Origin: Akkermansiaceae bacterium UBA5020
Lineage (GTDB): Bacteria > Verrucomicrobiota > Verrucomicrobiia > Verrucomicrobiales > DEV007
Reading direction: 5' to 3'
Length of the DNA stretch: 39,198 nucleotides
Assembly (NCBI GenBank): GCA_002396885.1
Contig: DGXY01000068.1
Coordinates: 1-39,198 of the forward strand
The position numbers and the translations under genes are program-made. Below, one piece after another: positions 16,988 through 24,982 of the stretch. The notes beneath the pieces were generated by a model. That model was not told the origin of the DNA. It worked only from the letters and a program-made list of their open reading frames with translations, and did no database searches. The number at the start of each line of letters is the position of its first letter. Position 1 is the first letter of the stretch.

Positions 16988-17950
16988 TCAGAAAACGCTC
17001 TGAGGCACCGTGACGGTGTCGTTCGGCTGGAGGAGGAAGGGCTGCGAGTTGTCCTTCTGGATCTTCGAGACGTTGACCTCGATGTTTTGGACTCCGGTTT
17101 CGGTGTTACGGCGCACCATCACCTTCGAAGGCCTCGCGACATCGGTGAATCCCCCCGACATGGCGATGGCGGTGATGATGTCGAGCGGCAGATCGTCCTT
17201 CAGGGGAACCTGCCCGGGAGTCCTCACCTCACCGATCACCGTAACGGTCTGGATGATTTTTTCGGCGACGATCTTTTCGGGCAGGGCATGGACGATGATG
17301 GTGTCCTTGTCCCTCAGTTTGACAACCCGGTCGCCGTCGAGGGTCAGATTCTGGGTGCGCAGATCGTCGTTTTCACGGCGCTTCAGCTCGATGCGATGGC
17401 GGTCGCCCCGCTCCGTGATCCCACCGGCGGTCGAAATCGCGGTGAAGAGATCCATGGGGATATCTTTCTCGAAGGCCACCTGTCCCGGGCGCATCACCTG
17501 CCCGATAACGGTGATCGTGTTCGGTGCCAGCTTCGCCTCTTCGGCAATGGCCACCGCCACCTGAGCGCTGCGGATGTAGTCGGCTTCGAGGAGCTCCTTG
17601 ATCTTTTGTCCCAATGCCACGGCGGTGATGCCAGCGGCCGGGATGCTCCCGAGGAGCGGGAACACGATGTCCCCTCCGGGCCCAACCGTGAAAGCGCCAG
17701 TGAGTGACGCCTCACCGAAAATGTTGACAGAGACGATGTCTCCCGTCTTCAGTTGAAGGTTCTCGCGCACTTCGCCGGGGCTCGTCCGACGCACCGCGAC
17801 GGCATCCCCGAGAGGCTCGGCCGGAGTTGCCTGCAGTGGAGGTGCATCCTGCGCCAAGGCCAACGAGATCCCGCCGCCACTCAACAGACCCATGGCGACC
17901 ATCAGTAGGACGATTCGGCAACGCGGCCCCGGGGTGAACCATTCAGTCAT
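16988..17950 (-). CDS. Polysaccharide export protein, Wza/PES-SLBB type
   Basis: 320 residues from ATG 17950; an upstream TTG adds a leader that breaks the signal peptide. Signal peptide at residues 1-34 (IVLLMVAMGLLSGG then SLALAQ|D). No lipobox cysteine is present, unlike E. coli Wza. The PES domain spans roughly 60-145 (LKTGDIVSVNIFGEASLTGA), followed by two SLBB domains opening with ITVIGQVMRPGQVAF and VTVIGEVRTPGQVPL. The protein should form the periplasmic/outer-membrane export channel together with the Wzz-kinase encoded next. A candidate promoter lies at 17983-18011. Absence of a lipid anchor may be related to the separate outer-membrane barrel encoded two genes upstream, an inference. 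Confidence 0.93.
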   Translation of the reverse strand: MTEWFTPGPRCRIVLLMVAMGLLSGGGISLALAQDAPPLQATPAEPLGDAVAVRRTSPGEVRENLQLKTGDIVSVNIFGEASLTGAFTVGPGGDIVFPLLGSIPAAGITAVALGQKIKELLEADYIRSAQVAVAIAEEAKLAPNTITVIGQVMRPGQVAFEKDIPMDLFTAISTAGGITERGDRHRIELKRRENDDLRTQNLTLDGDRVVKLRDKDTIIVHALPEKIVAEKIIQTVTVIGEVRTPGQVPLKDDLPLDIITAIAMSGGFTDVARPSKVMVRRNTETGVQNIEVNVSKIQKDNSQPFLLQPNDTVTVPQSVF

Positions 17951-17982
17951 GAGGAAATTCAAGGTCGCTTGGAAAGGGCGAC

Positions 17983-18011
17983 AGTCTAACACGATTCCCA
18001 ACTTTTGAAAA
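17983..18011 (-). promoter_or_regulatory. Candidate sigma-70-type promoter for the SLBB-kinase-polymerase genes
   Basis: On the minus strand TTTTCA (18011-18006), a 17-base spacer and TAGACT (17988-17983), each 4/6 to consensus. The transcript would start near 17976, about 26 bases before the SLBB start codon. The -35 overlaps the T-run of the hairpin just upstream, so read-through and new initiation may both occur. Confidence 0.4.
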
Positions 18012-18066
18012 CCGGTTCCCGAGGTCTTTTCTCACGAAACCGGAAGGCCAGCCGCGAAAGGCCGGC
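18007..18066 (-). terminator. Hairpins between the SdrD-B-like gene and the SLBB gene
   Basis: On the minus strand two hairpins follow the small secreted protein gene: arms at 18060-18066/18047-18053 (one mismatch, six-base loop) and CCGGTT/AACCGG arms at 18038-18043/18012-18017 with a 20-base loop followed by TTTTC. Together they could form a weak or partial terminator. The short T-run and long second loop keep confidence low. Confidence 0.4.
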
Positions 18067-18089
18067 GACTGCGAAAGCAGCCTCCCAAA

Positions 18090-18566
18090 TCAGGGTGCGG
18101 CCGGCGAAACGGTATTCGAGCCGTCTTCGTCGAGATTGTTCGGGTTCGGCGTCGAAGTCAGTTTCGGATACTTGTTGACGGTGGCCGGGGTCACGAAGGG
18201 AAGGTTCGCGTTGTAGGGGGCGTTGCTGTTTCCGCCAATATTGAAGGGGTTGGTGCGCACGGCGAATCGGTTGGAATCGTAACGCACCGAGATGAAGTAT
18301 CTCCCGCTGGGGACATTTTTAAAGGTGTAGTTCCCAGCTTGGTCTGTAGAGACTTTTCCGACCTTGCGCTTGTTTCCGTTGGGGAGCACGTGGTAGAGCC
18401 AGATGGTGGCGGATTGGCCGCCTTTTTCGTTTTTGTCGAACCGATTGTTACCGTTGGGATCGTTGAAAATAGTACCCGTGACATCCCGTTTCGCCGCTTG
18501 AAGATCGGACGGAACCACCAAGAGGAACGCAAGGAAGATGACGAGCAAGGCTGGGAGTTTTTTCAT
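18090..18566 (-). CDS. Small secreted SdrD-B-like domain protein
   Basis: 158 residues from ATG 18566 (MKKLPALLVIFLAFLLVV), with a signal peptide ending near residue 25 (DLQA|AKRD). The mature part opens GTIFNDPNGNNRFDKNEKGG, the acidic/asparagine calcium-binding loop of SdrD B-type domains, and continues with QAGNYTFKNVPSGRYFISVR, the usual second half. The last 50 residues are Pro/Asn-rich and have no sorting signal, barrel or lipobox. SdrD-B-like domains are stalk or adhesion modules of surface proteins; a single copy inside an export operon suggests a periplasmic or matrix accessory. Its gene lies 46 bases after the outer-membrane barrel gene. The precise role is unknown. Confidence 0.75.
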   Translation of the reverse strand: MKKLPALLVIFLAFLLVVPSDLQAAKRDVTGTIFNDPNGNNRFDKNEKGGQSATIWLYHVLPNGNKRKVGKVSTDQAGNYTFKNVPSGRYFISVRYDSNRFAVRTNPFNIGGNSNAPYNANLPFVTPATVNKYPKLTSTPNPNNLDEDGSNTVSPAAP

Positions 18567-18612
18567 GACGACTTTTTTTTCGGGGGGCAACTGAAGTTGG
18601 AGAACGGAAAAA

Positions 18613-19968
18613 TCAATAAACGAGACTGAAGCGAACGCCGGTGATACTCTGGTCGAATTCGTAAATCGGCAAGGTCGAATCGTTCTGGTTGAAGTTGTAG
18701 AAGACGGCCCACTGCCCCCGGATGCGGTCGGTGATCACGAGCGGATGGCTCAGTTCGAGGGAAAGGCGCACGAATTTGTCATCCCGGTCGACCGCGACCG
18801 GGCCAGGCACTCCGGTCGTGGAGTATAAGGCATCCTCGTAGCCGAGCCGTGAGACCATTTCGAAACGGCCGGGGAGGTCGTTCCGCATCTGCAGGGTGAT
18901 CCCCGTATTGGTGGAATCCTCCCCATTGAGAATGTAGGAGGGGCGCACGTTGCGATAAAAGCCGAGATTGAAGCCGGTCTTCGAGGTGGCGGCCCAGTCG
19001 ATGCCGCCATTGTAGACGAGGGCTTCGGATTCCACCGCACCGGGCGAGTCGATCGAACGGAATTCATAACCGACCGAGCTGTTGATAGCGGTCTTTCCGG
19101 AGAGACGGTAACTCCAACGGAACGAAGGGGTGGTGAAGTCCTGGGCCTGACTCCCGTCATACTGATCGGATCCGAGACGGACACCGAGACCGACACCGGA
19201 CTTCGGGGCGAAGGAAGGCGAGGTCATCCACGAAACGTCTCCATAGGTGTTTTCACCATCGCCAAAGCCGGTGCCCGGATCGAAATCGCGAAGGGAGTAG
19301 CCGAACGCGAAGTTGAGGTCGCCACGGAAGAGATCCCTTGTCACTCCGAGGGTGAACCCGTAGTCGTGACTGGCCGCACGCCGGGTCTCGCGTTCGATGC
19401 GGTCCCACTGGATCGAGTTGCCGTTGTTGCGATGGTAGTTGGCATCAACCCGAACGCGGGTCTTCCCCCCGTTGACGCCAACGTTCCCACTGAAAAAATG
19501 TTCGTAGGGATCACGACCGAAATCATCGGAGGAGTCGGCATAAAGATAAGCCTGACCGTTATAATCGAGGCCGTAGTAGGCCCCCCGGTCCGTTGATTTG
19601 CCCGACTTCGTGGTCGCGCCGAAGCCAAAAGCGAAGAGCGAGGCGCTCTCGGCCACGGGACTCTGCGTCGTGTTCGAATCGTAGATGAAGGAGGTGGAAC
19701 TGAGGAGATCCACCTTCAGAGCCGGAAACAGCGAGAAGCCGCCCGGGGAGTCCTCTAGGCCCGTGGGGAGGCCGTCTTCCAAAAGGGGCTGATCGCCCCC
19801 TTCCAACTCACTGACACCTTCCAATTCCTCGCCTGCCGCGGTGGCGAGGGCCTCTGAAGCGGCCGCGGGGTCGATCAGTCCCGCATCGCCCTCTTGGGCA
19901 TAAGACGAGAGAAGGGGCGCGAGCAGAAGGGCCGCCGCAAGAATCCGCGATGTCGTGAAGGTAAGCAT
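18613..19968 (-). CDS. Outer-membrane beta-barrel protein of the polysaccharide locus
   Basis: 451 residues from ATG 19968; the open frame upstream of it runs into the WecA-type gene. Signal peptide at residues 1-24 (ILAAALLLAPLLSSYAQ|E), an acidic linker, then from about residue 90 many alternating hydrophobic/polar strands with aromatic edges (YYGLDYNGQAYLYADSSD, FAFGYSLRDFDPGTGF). The C-terminus, ITGVRFSLVY, ends in an aromatic residue as outer-membrane barrels do. Barrel proteins in this position (EpsL-like) accompany exosortase/EPS loci and may help glycan pass the outer membrane. A good promoter lies at 19984-20013 and a terminator-like hairpin separates it from the preceding gene, so it may begin its own transcript. 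I did not recognise a closer family. Confidence 0.78.
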   Translation of the reverse strand: MLTFTTSRILAAALLLAPLLSSYAQEGDAGLIDPAAASEALATAAGEELEGVSELEGGDQPLLEDGLPTGLEDSPGGFSLFPALKVDLLSSTSFIYDSNTTQSPVAESASLFAFGFGATTKSGKSTDRGAYYGLDYNGQAYLYADSSDDFGRDPYEHFFSGNVGVNGGKTRVRVDANYHRNNGNSIQWDRIERETRRAASHDYGFTLGVTRDLFRGDLNFAFGYSLRDFDPGTGFGDGENTYGDVSWMTSPSFAPKSGVGLGVRLGSDQYDGSQAQDFTTPSFRWSYRLSGKTAINSSVGYEFRSIDSPGAVESEALVYNGGIDWAATSKTGFNLGFYRNVRPSYILNGEDSTNTGITLQMRNDLPGRFEMVSRLGYEDALYSTTGVPGPVAVDRDDKFVRLSLELSHPLVITDRIRGQWAVFYNFNQNDSTLPIYEFDQSITGVRFSLVY

Positions 19969-19983
19969 AAACGGGGGTTCGCA

Positions 19984-20013
19984 ATTAAAACAACATTGGC
20001 GCGGCCTCGTCAA
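19984..20013 (-). promoter_or_regulatory. Strong candidate promoter for the barrel gene
   Basis: Minus strand TTGACG (20013-20008), 18-base spacer, TTTAAT (19989-19984): both hexamers match the sigma-70 consensus at five of six bases. The predicted start is a few bases before the ATG at 19968, giving a very short leader. The -35 (TTGACGA) is shared with the candidate promoter of the giant gene. Confidence 0.55.
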
Positions 20014-20023
20014 GATTTGGTAG

Positions 20024-20058
20024 CAAAAAATAAAAATCATTTCGCAGAAGCGAGAAAT
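20024..20058 (-). terminator. Terminator-like hairpin after the WecA-type gene
   Basis: On the minus strand, ATTTCTCGC-TTCT-GCGAAAT (20058-20039) forms a seven-pair stem with a two-base bulge, overlapping the stop codon, followed by a T-rich tract at 20036-20024 (TTTTTATTTTTTG). It looks like a weak rho-independent terminator placed just before the barrel-gene promoter. Confidence 0.45.
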
Positions 20059-21608
20059 CAGACTTTTTCCGGGAGAAATTCGCCGGGGGAGGGCGCGCCC
20101 CCCGTGGAAGCCGTGGATCCGCCCTCGCTTTTGAGGGCGGATTCCATCGCCAGCAACTCCGCCTCGTCTCCGCATTCGATGAAGCCCAGTGAGGCCGGGA
20201 GGGCACTGCCCCAGTTCGCCCTTGCTCCCATGATCGCGGAAAGAAAGCAACGGGCGACCCGCTCCCAGCGACGGCTCATTCCCTCGGGTCGTGGGCAGTG
20301 CAGCACCCAGAGAGTGCGCTCGTCGATCCGGAGGGTGACGATCTTCCTCGATTCTTCGGGAGACAAGGGATCACCGAGGACGACTGGAGTGATCTCGAGA
20401 CGGTCGAGAAAGACGCGGAGATTCTCCCAAAAGCTCTCGGCCGATCGAACCCTTTCGAGGTCGTGCTCGAGGACGAGGGACATCGCATAGGCGTAGCGAA
20501 TGTCTTTGCGGGCGGTGATGATTTCACGCAGGACCCGCTTCACCTCGCGCACGTTGTGCGGCAGACCGACAAAACGCATCATCTGGATCACGGCGATGGT
20601 CGCGATCATCCCGACGATGGGCAGGGAGTATCCGGCCGAGAGAAACACGCTCAGCCCGAGAAGGGAGAGACCGGCGAAAACCCCGTAGAGAATAAAGAGG
20701 ATGTTCCTTTTGGAAAATCCGAGGGTGAGGAGGCGGTGATGGAGGTGGAGGGCGTCGGGTCGCATCAACGGCAGCCCAGTGAGTCCCCGGCGCAGCATCG
20801 CCAGGGCCGTGTCGAGGATGGGAAAACCGAGGGCGATGATGACCACGAGGAGCGCCCCAAAAATCGACCCCTTATTCGAGGTCAGGAGGGAGGAACCGGC
20901 GATGATGAACCCGAGGAGGTAGGCACCCCCGTCGCCCATGTAGATCTTCGCCGGCGGAAGGTTGAACATGAGGAAGGCGACAATCCCCCCCATCAGGGCG
21001 ACATTGAGGAGAAGCAACTCCTCGTGACCCGAGAACGCCCCGAGCGTGGCGAGCGTGAGCGAGAGAAAGAGGGCGATCCCGCCGGCGAGACCATCCATGC
21101 CATCGACGAGGTTGATGAGGTTCGGGATCGAGACGAACCAGATCACCGTGAGGATCAAGCCGAAGGCACCGGTTTCGATCTCCCCGGCCCCGAGCGGGTG
21201 GCTGACCATATCGATCCGCATCTCGCAGAGATAGGCCGCGACGCCGACCCCGATCTGCACGAAAAGACGAACCAAGGCAGGCAGGCCGAAAAGATCGTCG
21301 AGAAATCCGAGGAGGAACATCGTGGTTCCCAAAAGAAAGAAAGGCCAGCCGAGCAGGGGTGCCTTTTCCGGGTGCGCCCCGCTGATCGCGACGAGGCAGG
21401 CGAAAAGAAACACGGCGAATAGGGCCAGACCACCGACGCGGAGGATGGGTTCGGTCTGGAGCTTGCGGACGCCGTCGCCGGCATCGCGGCCCCGATCCCA
21501 GACCCAGAAGCGGCGAAGGAGGACGATGCTGATCAACCCGATCACGATCGCGAGGATAAAGACGGCGGCTCCGCGGAAGGCGCCGAACGACTGGAGGATG
21601 GAAGTCAT
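20058..21608 (-). CDS. WecA/MraY-type undecaprenyl-phosphate sugar-1-phosphate transferase
   Basis: 516 residues from ATG 21608. About ten membrane helices fill the first 350 residues. Signature motifs are LGFLDDLFGL, NLINLVDGMDGLAGG, IYMGDGGAYLLGF and HLHHRLLTLGFS, the Asp-rich and HxHH motifs of the polyprenyl-phosphate N-acetylhexosamine-1-phosphate transferase family. It would start glycan synthesis by placing a sugar phosphate on undecaprenyl phosphate at the inner membrane. A soluble C-terminal domain of about 170 residues, rich in charged residues, follows and is absent from E. coli WecA; I cannot assign its function. It lies between the Sel1-repeat gene and the barrel gene. Confidence 0.93.
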   Translation of the reverse strand: MTSILQSFGAFRGAAVFILAIVIGLISIVLLRRFWVWDRGRDAGDGVRKLQTEPILRVGGLALFAVFLFACLVAISGAHPEKAPLLGWPFFLLGTTMFLLGFLDDLFGLPALVRLFVQIGVGVAAYLCEMRIDMVSHPLGAGEIETGAFGLILTVIWFVSIPNLINLVDGMDGLAGGIALFLSLTLATLGAFSGHEELLLLNVALMGGIVAFLMFNLPPAKIYMGDGGAYLLGFIIAGSSLLTSNKGSIFGALLVVIIALGFPILDTALAMLRRGLTGLPLMRPDALHLHHRLLTLGFSKRNILFILYGVFAGLSLLGLSVFLSAGYSLPIVGMIATIAVIQMMRFVGLPHNVREVKRVLREIITARKDIRYAYAMSLVLEHDLERVRSAESFWENLRVFLDRLEITPVVLGDPLSPEESRKIVTLRIDERTLWVLHCPRPEGMSRRWERVARCFLSAIMGARANWGSALPASLGFIECGDEAELLAMESALKSEGGSTASTGGAPSPGEFLPEKV

Positions 21609-21647
21609 GAATTCCAACAAATCGGGACGGGTGTCGGAGAAAAGGGT

Positions 21648-23105
21648 TCAGGGCCGACCGGAAGGAGTGGGCGAGAGACGACGGTCAAGCTCGGCGACTT
21701 GGGCAGCGGTGAGGGCACCACGGAGTTTTGTGGAGAGCGCGGCAGCTCCCTGCACGCCACCCCTTTCGGCCAGGGCCGCCCAGTAGGCCGCTTCGAGCGG
21801 ATCGCGAGCGGCGACGTCCGCCCCTTCGCTGAAGAGCCGGGCGAGCCGCTCCTGCGCGACCCCTTGCCCCGCCTCGGCGGCGGCCTGGAAAAGTCGGCGG
21901 GCCTCTTTCGGATCGGCGGTGACGCCGATTCCGTTTTCTAGGAGCAGGGCGAGATTGACCTGTCCGTCGGCCAATCCTTGGGCTGCGGCTTTGGTAAACC
22001 ACCGCGCCGCTTCGGCCGCGTCCGAAGCGACCCCGTAACCGTTCACGAGACGCAGCCCATAGGCATTTTCAGCGGGTCCGTAGCCGATCGACGCGGCGAT
22101 GCGGATCCAGGCGGTCGAGGCCACCGGATCCTGGGGAAAAATCTCGCCCTTCTCATAAAACGCGGCGAGGCGCAAACAGGCTTCGCCATCACCGAACCCG
22201 GCCGCCTCGCGGAGCAGACGCGTTCCTTCAGTGGCATCGATCCGGCCGAGACGCCCCTCGAAGGCATAGTCGGCGAGCCGGAGAGCAGCCGGCCCGTATC
22301 CCTTCTCCACCCCTTTTTTCAGCCACTCGGCGGCGCGCGACCAATTCGGCGCCCCCTCGACGTGAAGCTCGTAAAAGATCCCCATCTCGTGAGCCGCTTC
22401 GGCACTTCCCGCCTCGGCCGCGGCGCGGCCCTGACGCTCCGCGGCGATGAGATCGTGGGCACCGCCGTCCTTGTCTCGGTAGAGACGGTGGATCGCGAGA
22501 CGACATTCGACCGACCCCGCCTCAATGCCACGAAGGTAGTATTCCACGGCGAGAGCGGTATCCTTCGGCATCCCCTCTCCTTTCAAGGCCAGATCCCCGA
22601 GGAGGCGATGCGCCGTTTTCGCCCCGGGCATCTGACGGGCTCGGCGCAGCAAGGCTACCGCACGGTCGGGATCGAGCGCCTGGCCATGGCGCCCTTCGAG
22701 CAAGATCAGGGCGAGGCCCTCGGTGGCCGCAACCGAAGACGCCTCGACCGCTTTCTCCAACAAAGCCATGCCTTCTTGCCGGAAATCGGCAACCTCCGAG
22801 CGGAGGATGATCATGGCGAGGAGCCTCGCCGCCTCAGCCGCCCCCGCCGACTCGACCTCGGCGACAAAGGCCGGATCGACCCGGGCCGGCATCGCGGAAA
22901 GAAGCCTCTCGGTGAGTGCCTTGGCGGCGTCCTCGTTCCCGTCGTTCGCTTTCAAGGCGAGGGCACGGAGCAGCGCGCCCGGATCCTCCTGGCCACGGAG
23001 AGGGGCTCCCGGAAGAACCAGCGCGAACCACCCGCACAGGATCAGGAAGGCCCCGGTAGGCGACCTTCGCAAAGACTTCGGACGGTAGGGACCAGACAAA
23101 TTCAT
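21648..23105 (-). CDS. Sel1-repeat (TPR-like) secreted protein
   Basis: 485 residues with a signal peptide (GAFLILCGWFALVLPGAPLRG, about residues 18-38). From about residue 130 it is built of Sel1-like repeats of 36-38 residues, such as AARWFTKAAAQGLADGQVNL followed by ALLLENGIGV; I can follow roughly eight. Sel1 repeats form alpha-solenoids that scaffold protein complexes. The ATG at 23105 overlaps the stop of the upstream TPR-like gene by four bases, so the two are probably co-translated partners in the periplasm, supporting the export machine. No enzymatic motif is visible. Confidence 0.87.
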   Translation of the reverse strand: MNLSGPYRPKSLRRSPTGAFLILCGWFALVLPGAPLRGQEDPGALLRALALKANDGNEDAAKALTERLLSAMPARVDPAFVAEVESAGAAEAARLLAMIILRSEVADFRQEGMALLEKAVEASSVAATEGLALILLEGRHGQALDPDRAVALLRRARQMPGAKTAHRLLGDLALKGEGMPKDTALAVEYYLRGIEAGSVECRLAIHRLYRDKDGGAHDLIAAERQGRAAAEAGSAEAAHEMGIFYELHVEGAPNWSRAAEWLKKGVEKGYGPAALRLADYAFEGRLGRIDATEGTRLLREAAGFGDGEACLRLAAFYEKGEIFPQDPVASTAWIRIAASIGYGPAENAYGLRLVNGYGVASDAAEAARWFTKAAAQGLADGQVNLALLLENGIGVTADPKEARRLFQAAAEAGQGVAQERLARLFSEGADVAARDPLEAAYWAALAERGGVQGAAALSTKLRGALTAAQVAELDRRLSPTPSGRP

Positions 23106-24886
23106 GAGTTCGACGCACCTGGTTGCAGACCGAGAATCTTTTCCATGGTTGCCCGTCGCAACGGACCGATTCCAGCCCAGTTCAATCCCGACTTCAAGGC
23201 CGCCGCCTCGGCAGCGGAGCCATTCCGCTCAAGCGCCAAGGCGTAGGTCGCCCGGGCGATCGAGTCCGTCTCATTCCAGTTCAAATCCGCTTCCCGGAGA
23301 AGGGTGAGGGCCTCCTCGTTCCGACCAACCCGCATCAACCAAAGGGCGTGAGTGGCACGGAAGCGGGGTGCCCCGGGGAAGCGGCGCACAATCTGCTGAG
23401 TCCGCTCGAGGTGTCCCGCGCTATCGACCTCTCCTTCGAGCCCCAGTTCGAGAAACGCCACCTGATCAATGGCGAAAGCGTCGCCATTGCGGGTTCGAGC
23501 GATCCCTCGCCAGAAATCCAGCCACTCCTTTTGACGGGTGGCGAAGCGGGGCTCGAGAAACTCGAGCATCTCACTGGGCGGGAGCCGGTTGGGGGGAAAG
23601 GAGACGATCGCCGCGACGACATCCCGAACCGCCTCCTCCTCGCCGAATTTCTCGGCCACCTTCAGGACGGAAAGGCAATCCCCATAGATCTGCAGCGAGG
23701 CAGCCCGGTCGATGACACGACGCCAGGCGGAGAGGGCCTCACTGTCACGCCCCGCGCGTCGCGCGAAGACGGCACCGAGACTGCCCGAAATGCTCTCTGG
23801 GAATCCCTCGGGAGCCTTTTCCAGCCAAGCCTTCGCCTCATCAAACCGTTGCAGATCCAGAAGCACCTGAAGACGGGAGCTGAAGATCGACACCTCACCG
23901 AGGAACGATTCCTCGGGAAGATCGAGGAGTTTCTCCCCTGCGCCGGATTCGAGATACCAGCGCACCACCGCAGGCACGGCGCCCTCCAAGGCGACCAGAT
24001 CCCGGGCGGCTCGTTCCATTGCAGGAATCCGGTCCGCTTGGGGTAGGCGCCCCACCTCGATCCGCCGACCGATCACGTGATCCTCCCCGATGGCCGAGGG
24101 GCGCGCCGCCAGCCAGGCCGATGGCGAAAAGGCGGAACCGGGATCGCGCTGCTCCGCCGGGAGCAGGACCAGGCTGCGCCAGGCCAGGAGCGAGATCTTC
24201 TCATCCGGGTTTTCCAAGGCTGCGTGGATCCGCTCGCGAGCCTGCTGCCGGGCGGCGGGATTCGCGCTGAGGCGGGCAAGCATGGTCGCCAGAAAAAGGG
24301 AAACTTCGGGACCCAGTTTTTCATCTCCCTCCAGATCGCGGGCCACTTCGACGGCATCGAGGATACGCCCCTGCATTCCCAGTTTCCTCGCATGGAGAAG
24401 ACGGATCTCGGGATCGAGCGCCTGTTCCCCTTCGATGTTGGGAAAGAGCTGGTCGAAAAAGGCGGTATCCCCGCGCCCGAGCGACCACTCGAGGATCTCT
24501 TTCCGGTCCTCGAGGGCATGTTCTTCGTGGAAGAAAACCAGCAGGGTGACGGCGGGCAACTCGGACATGCCAACGGCCCGGCCGTGTTTCATGAGCCTCC
24601 GGAGGGTATCCAGCCGTCTAGGCTCGAGCTGCGACGCCGCGGTCGCCAACTGCACCGCTTCGCGGCCCAGCTTTTCCGCGGCTGCTTCCTCAGCCTGAGT
24701 CACGAGAGAGCCGGCCCGCCATTCCTTCGCCGCATTGATGATGGGACGGCGCACGAACCAGAGTCCTCCCAGGAGAAGGACCGCCACTCCAGCGAAGATG
24801 AGGAGGCGTAGGCGCACGGCAGCGTTGAAGTTCGGAATCTGGGGAAAGGACGGCGGAGTTTGAAAAAGTTGGATGGAGTGAACCAC
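23102..24886 (-). CDS. TPR-like membrane-anchored protein
   Basis: Up to 594 residues. One membrane helix near the N-terminus (LRLLIFAGVAVLLLGGLWFV), then a long helical region of paired helices with Ala/Leu spacing typical of degenerate tetratricopeptide repeats (LGREAVQLATAASQLEPRRL is an example). Proteobacterial exosortase loci often encode a large TPR protein (PrsT-type), so a comparable scaffold role is likely but unproven. The start is doubtful: GTG 24886 sits one base after the T-run of a terminator, so the message could not carry a ribosome site there unless transcription reads through; GTG 24817, just before the membrane helix, is an alternative. The stop overlaps the Sel1 gene start. 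Confidence 0.75.
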   Translation of the reverse strand: MVHSIQLFQTPPSFPQIPNFNAAVRLRLLIFAGVAVLLLGGLWFVRRPIINAAKEWRAGSLVTQAEEAAAEKLGREAVQLATAASQLEPRRLDTLRRLMKHGRAVGMSELPAVTLLVFFHEEHALEDRKEILEWSLGRGDTAFFDQLFPNIEGEQALDPEIRLLHARKLGMQGRILDAVEVARDLEGDEKLGPEVSLFLATMLARLSANPAARQQARERIHAALENPDEKISLLAWRSLVLLPAEQRDPGSAFSPSAWLAARPSAIGEDHVIGRRIEVGRLPQADRIPAMERAARDLVALEGAVPAVVRWYLESGAGEKLLDLPEESFLGEVSIFSSRLQVLLDLQRFDEAKAWLEKAPEGFPESISGSLGAVFARRAGRDSEALSAWRRVIDRAASLQIYGDCLSVLKVAEKFGEEEAVRDVVAAIVSFPPNRLPPSEMLEFLEPRFATRQKEWLDFWRGIARTRNGDAFAIDQVAFLELGLEGEVDSAGHLERTQQIVRRFPGAPRFRATHALWLMRVGRNEEALTLLREADLNWNETDSIARATYALALERNGSAAEAAALKSGLNWAGIGPLRRATMEKILGLQPGASNS

Positions 24887-24921
24887 CGAAAAGGCCCGCC
24901 ACCTCGGGGGCAGCGGGCCTT
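24887..24921 (-). terminator. Rho-independent terminator of the giant PEP-CTERM gene
   Basis: Minus strand AAGGCCCGC (24921-24913), 13-base loop, GCGGGCCTT (24899-24891), then TTTTC. The nine-base stem is perfect and GC-rich. It lies 62 bases after the stop of the giant gene and immediately before the TPR-like gene. Confidence 0.8.
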
Positions 24922-24982
24922 CTTCAGATTCTACACAGTTCTGCGAAAATCGGGAGTCGTTTTTTGCGGCAAACGCGTCGAA

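Noticed and set aside
15749..17707. 652-codon open frame on the plus strand over the Wzz-kinase and SLBB genes
   Set aside because: Both genes beneath it have unmistakable family motifs on the minus strand, and this frame crosses their boundary without any recognisable domain.
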